5,590 nt of DNA, taken from assembly GCA_947624755.1 (NCBI GenBank), contig CANQLQ010000144.1:1-5590 (forward strand), in the 5' to 3' direction. A program made the translations under genes and the position numbers. The notes beneath the pieces were generated by a model that was not told the origin of the DNA, ran no database searches, and was given only the letters and a program-made list of their open reading frames with translations. Below, piece after piece: positions 5,243 to 5,590 of this stretch. Each line of letters opens with the position of its first letter. Within the stretch, counting starts at the first letter, position 1. The stretch comes from an uncultured Clostridia bacterium. Its GTDB lineage: Bacteria; Bacillota; Clostridia; Oscillospirales; Acutalibacteraceae.

Positions 5243-5590
5243 AAAATGCAAAAGTCAAAGATATTGTAATTCCTGCCGTTGCCCTTTTTGTAATCTGTCT
5301 TGCGGCCTCCGTTCTTCTTGCTTTGACAAACGGTGTAACAGCCGAAAAGATTGAACAAAACGAAGCCGAAAACGCAATTGCAAGCCGTTCGGAGGTTCTT
5401 TCGGTTGTCGGTGATACAAAGGTTGCGTCTTACAGCGAGGACAAAACGGACGAAAAAAGCGGTCTTACCTATTGTGAAGGTCTTGACGAAAACGGCAAGG
5501 TGATAGGTTATATTTTCACCTGCGCCGCAAAAGGTTACGGCGGCGATGTGAAATGTATGGTAGGCTATGATGCCGAAGGCTCGGTGGTCG
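5239..5590 (+). CDS. rnfG: Rnf complex subunit RnfG, N-terminal part (truncated by window edge)
   Basis: RnfG is a single-pass membrane protein whose extracytoplasmic domain carries FMN covalently bound to Thr; it passes electrons within the Rnf complex and is homologous to NqrC. The visible 117 residues show a short basic N-terminus, one transmembrane segment (about 9-30), a linker, then the start of the FMN-binding domain with GYIFTCAAKGYGGDVKCMVGYDAEG at about 90-114, of which AAKGYGGDVKCMVGYD is characteristic. The family is usually about 180-210 residues, so the SGAT-type flavinylation motif lies beyond the right edge. Its ATG overlaps the rnfD TGA (ATGA), supporting coupled translation. 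The expected next genes in Clostridia are rnfE, rnfA and rnfB, which cannot be seen here. Confidence 0.93.
   Translation, partial: MKNAKVKDIVIPAVALFVICLAASVLLALTNGVTAEKIEQNEAENAIASRSEVLSVVGDTKVASYSEDKTDEKSGLTYCEGLDENGKVIGYIFTCAAKGYGGDVKCMVGYDAEGSVV

Overview
The window reads as a chromosomal segment of an anaerobic, Gram-positive Clostridia-type bacterium (Bacillota; an Oscillospiraceae/Ruminococcaceae-like gut lineage is my best guess). The reasons are the AT-leaning base composition with AT-rich intergenic DNA, purine-rich Shine-Dalgarno sites, tightly overlapping genes, and an Rnf operon that begins rnfC-rnfD-rnfG. Taxonomy below class level is inference.

Layout. (1) Bases 1-521, minus strand: the N-terminal 173 residues of an iron-containing (group III) alcohol dehydrogenase, running off the left edge. 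(2) Bases 522-714: an AT-rich divergent intergenic region with two back-to-back sigma-A-like promoters, one per direction, and a ~30-bp sequence resembling one end of the mobile element found further right. (3) Bases 715-2626, plus strand: three overlapping genes, namely an ApbE flavin transferase with an N-terminal membrane anchor, a small membrane-anchored NusG-domain-II protein, and a Gx-transporter-family membrane protein. (4) Bases 2627-2894: intergenic, occupied mostly by a ~165-bp near-perfectly palindromic MITE-like element ending about 20 bp before the rnfC start. (5) Bases 2895-5590, plus strand: rnfC, rnfD and the first 117 codons of rnfG, again joined by stop/start overlaps.

How the genes work together. 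RnfC, D and G are subunits of the Rnf complex, a membrane ferredoxin:NAD+ oxidoreductase that couples electron transfer to Na+ or H+ export. RnfD and RnfG carry FMN covalently bound to threonine, and ApbE is the enzyme that attaches it, so the upstream gene plausibly matures the downstream complex. The NusG-II and Gx-transporter proteins recur next to ApbE in flavin-based electron transfer loci (they resemble EetA and EetB of Listeria/Enterococcus). Their molecular function is not established and is the least explained part of the locus.

Most noteworthy: the palindromic element wedged between the two halves of the locus; a 20-bp motif (17/20 identical) at almost the same distance upstream of both apbE and rnfC; and a Cys in place of the usual Gly in the RnfD flavinylation motif. 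I see no wholly new system. The strongest lead is the ApbE/NusG-II/Gx trio as an accessory module for Rnf.
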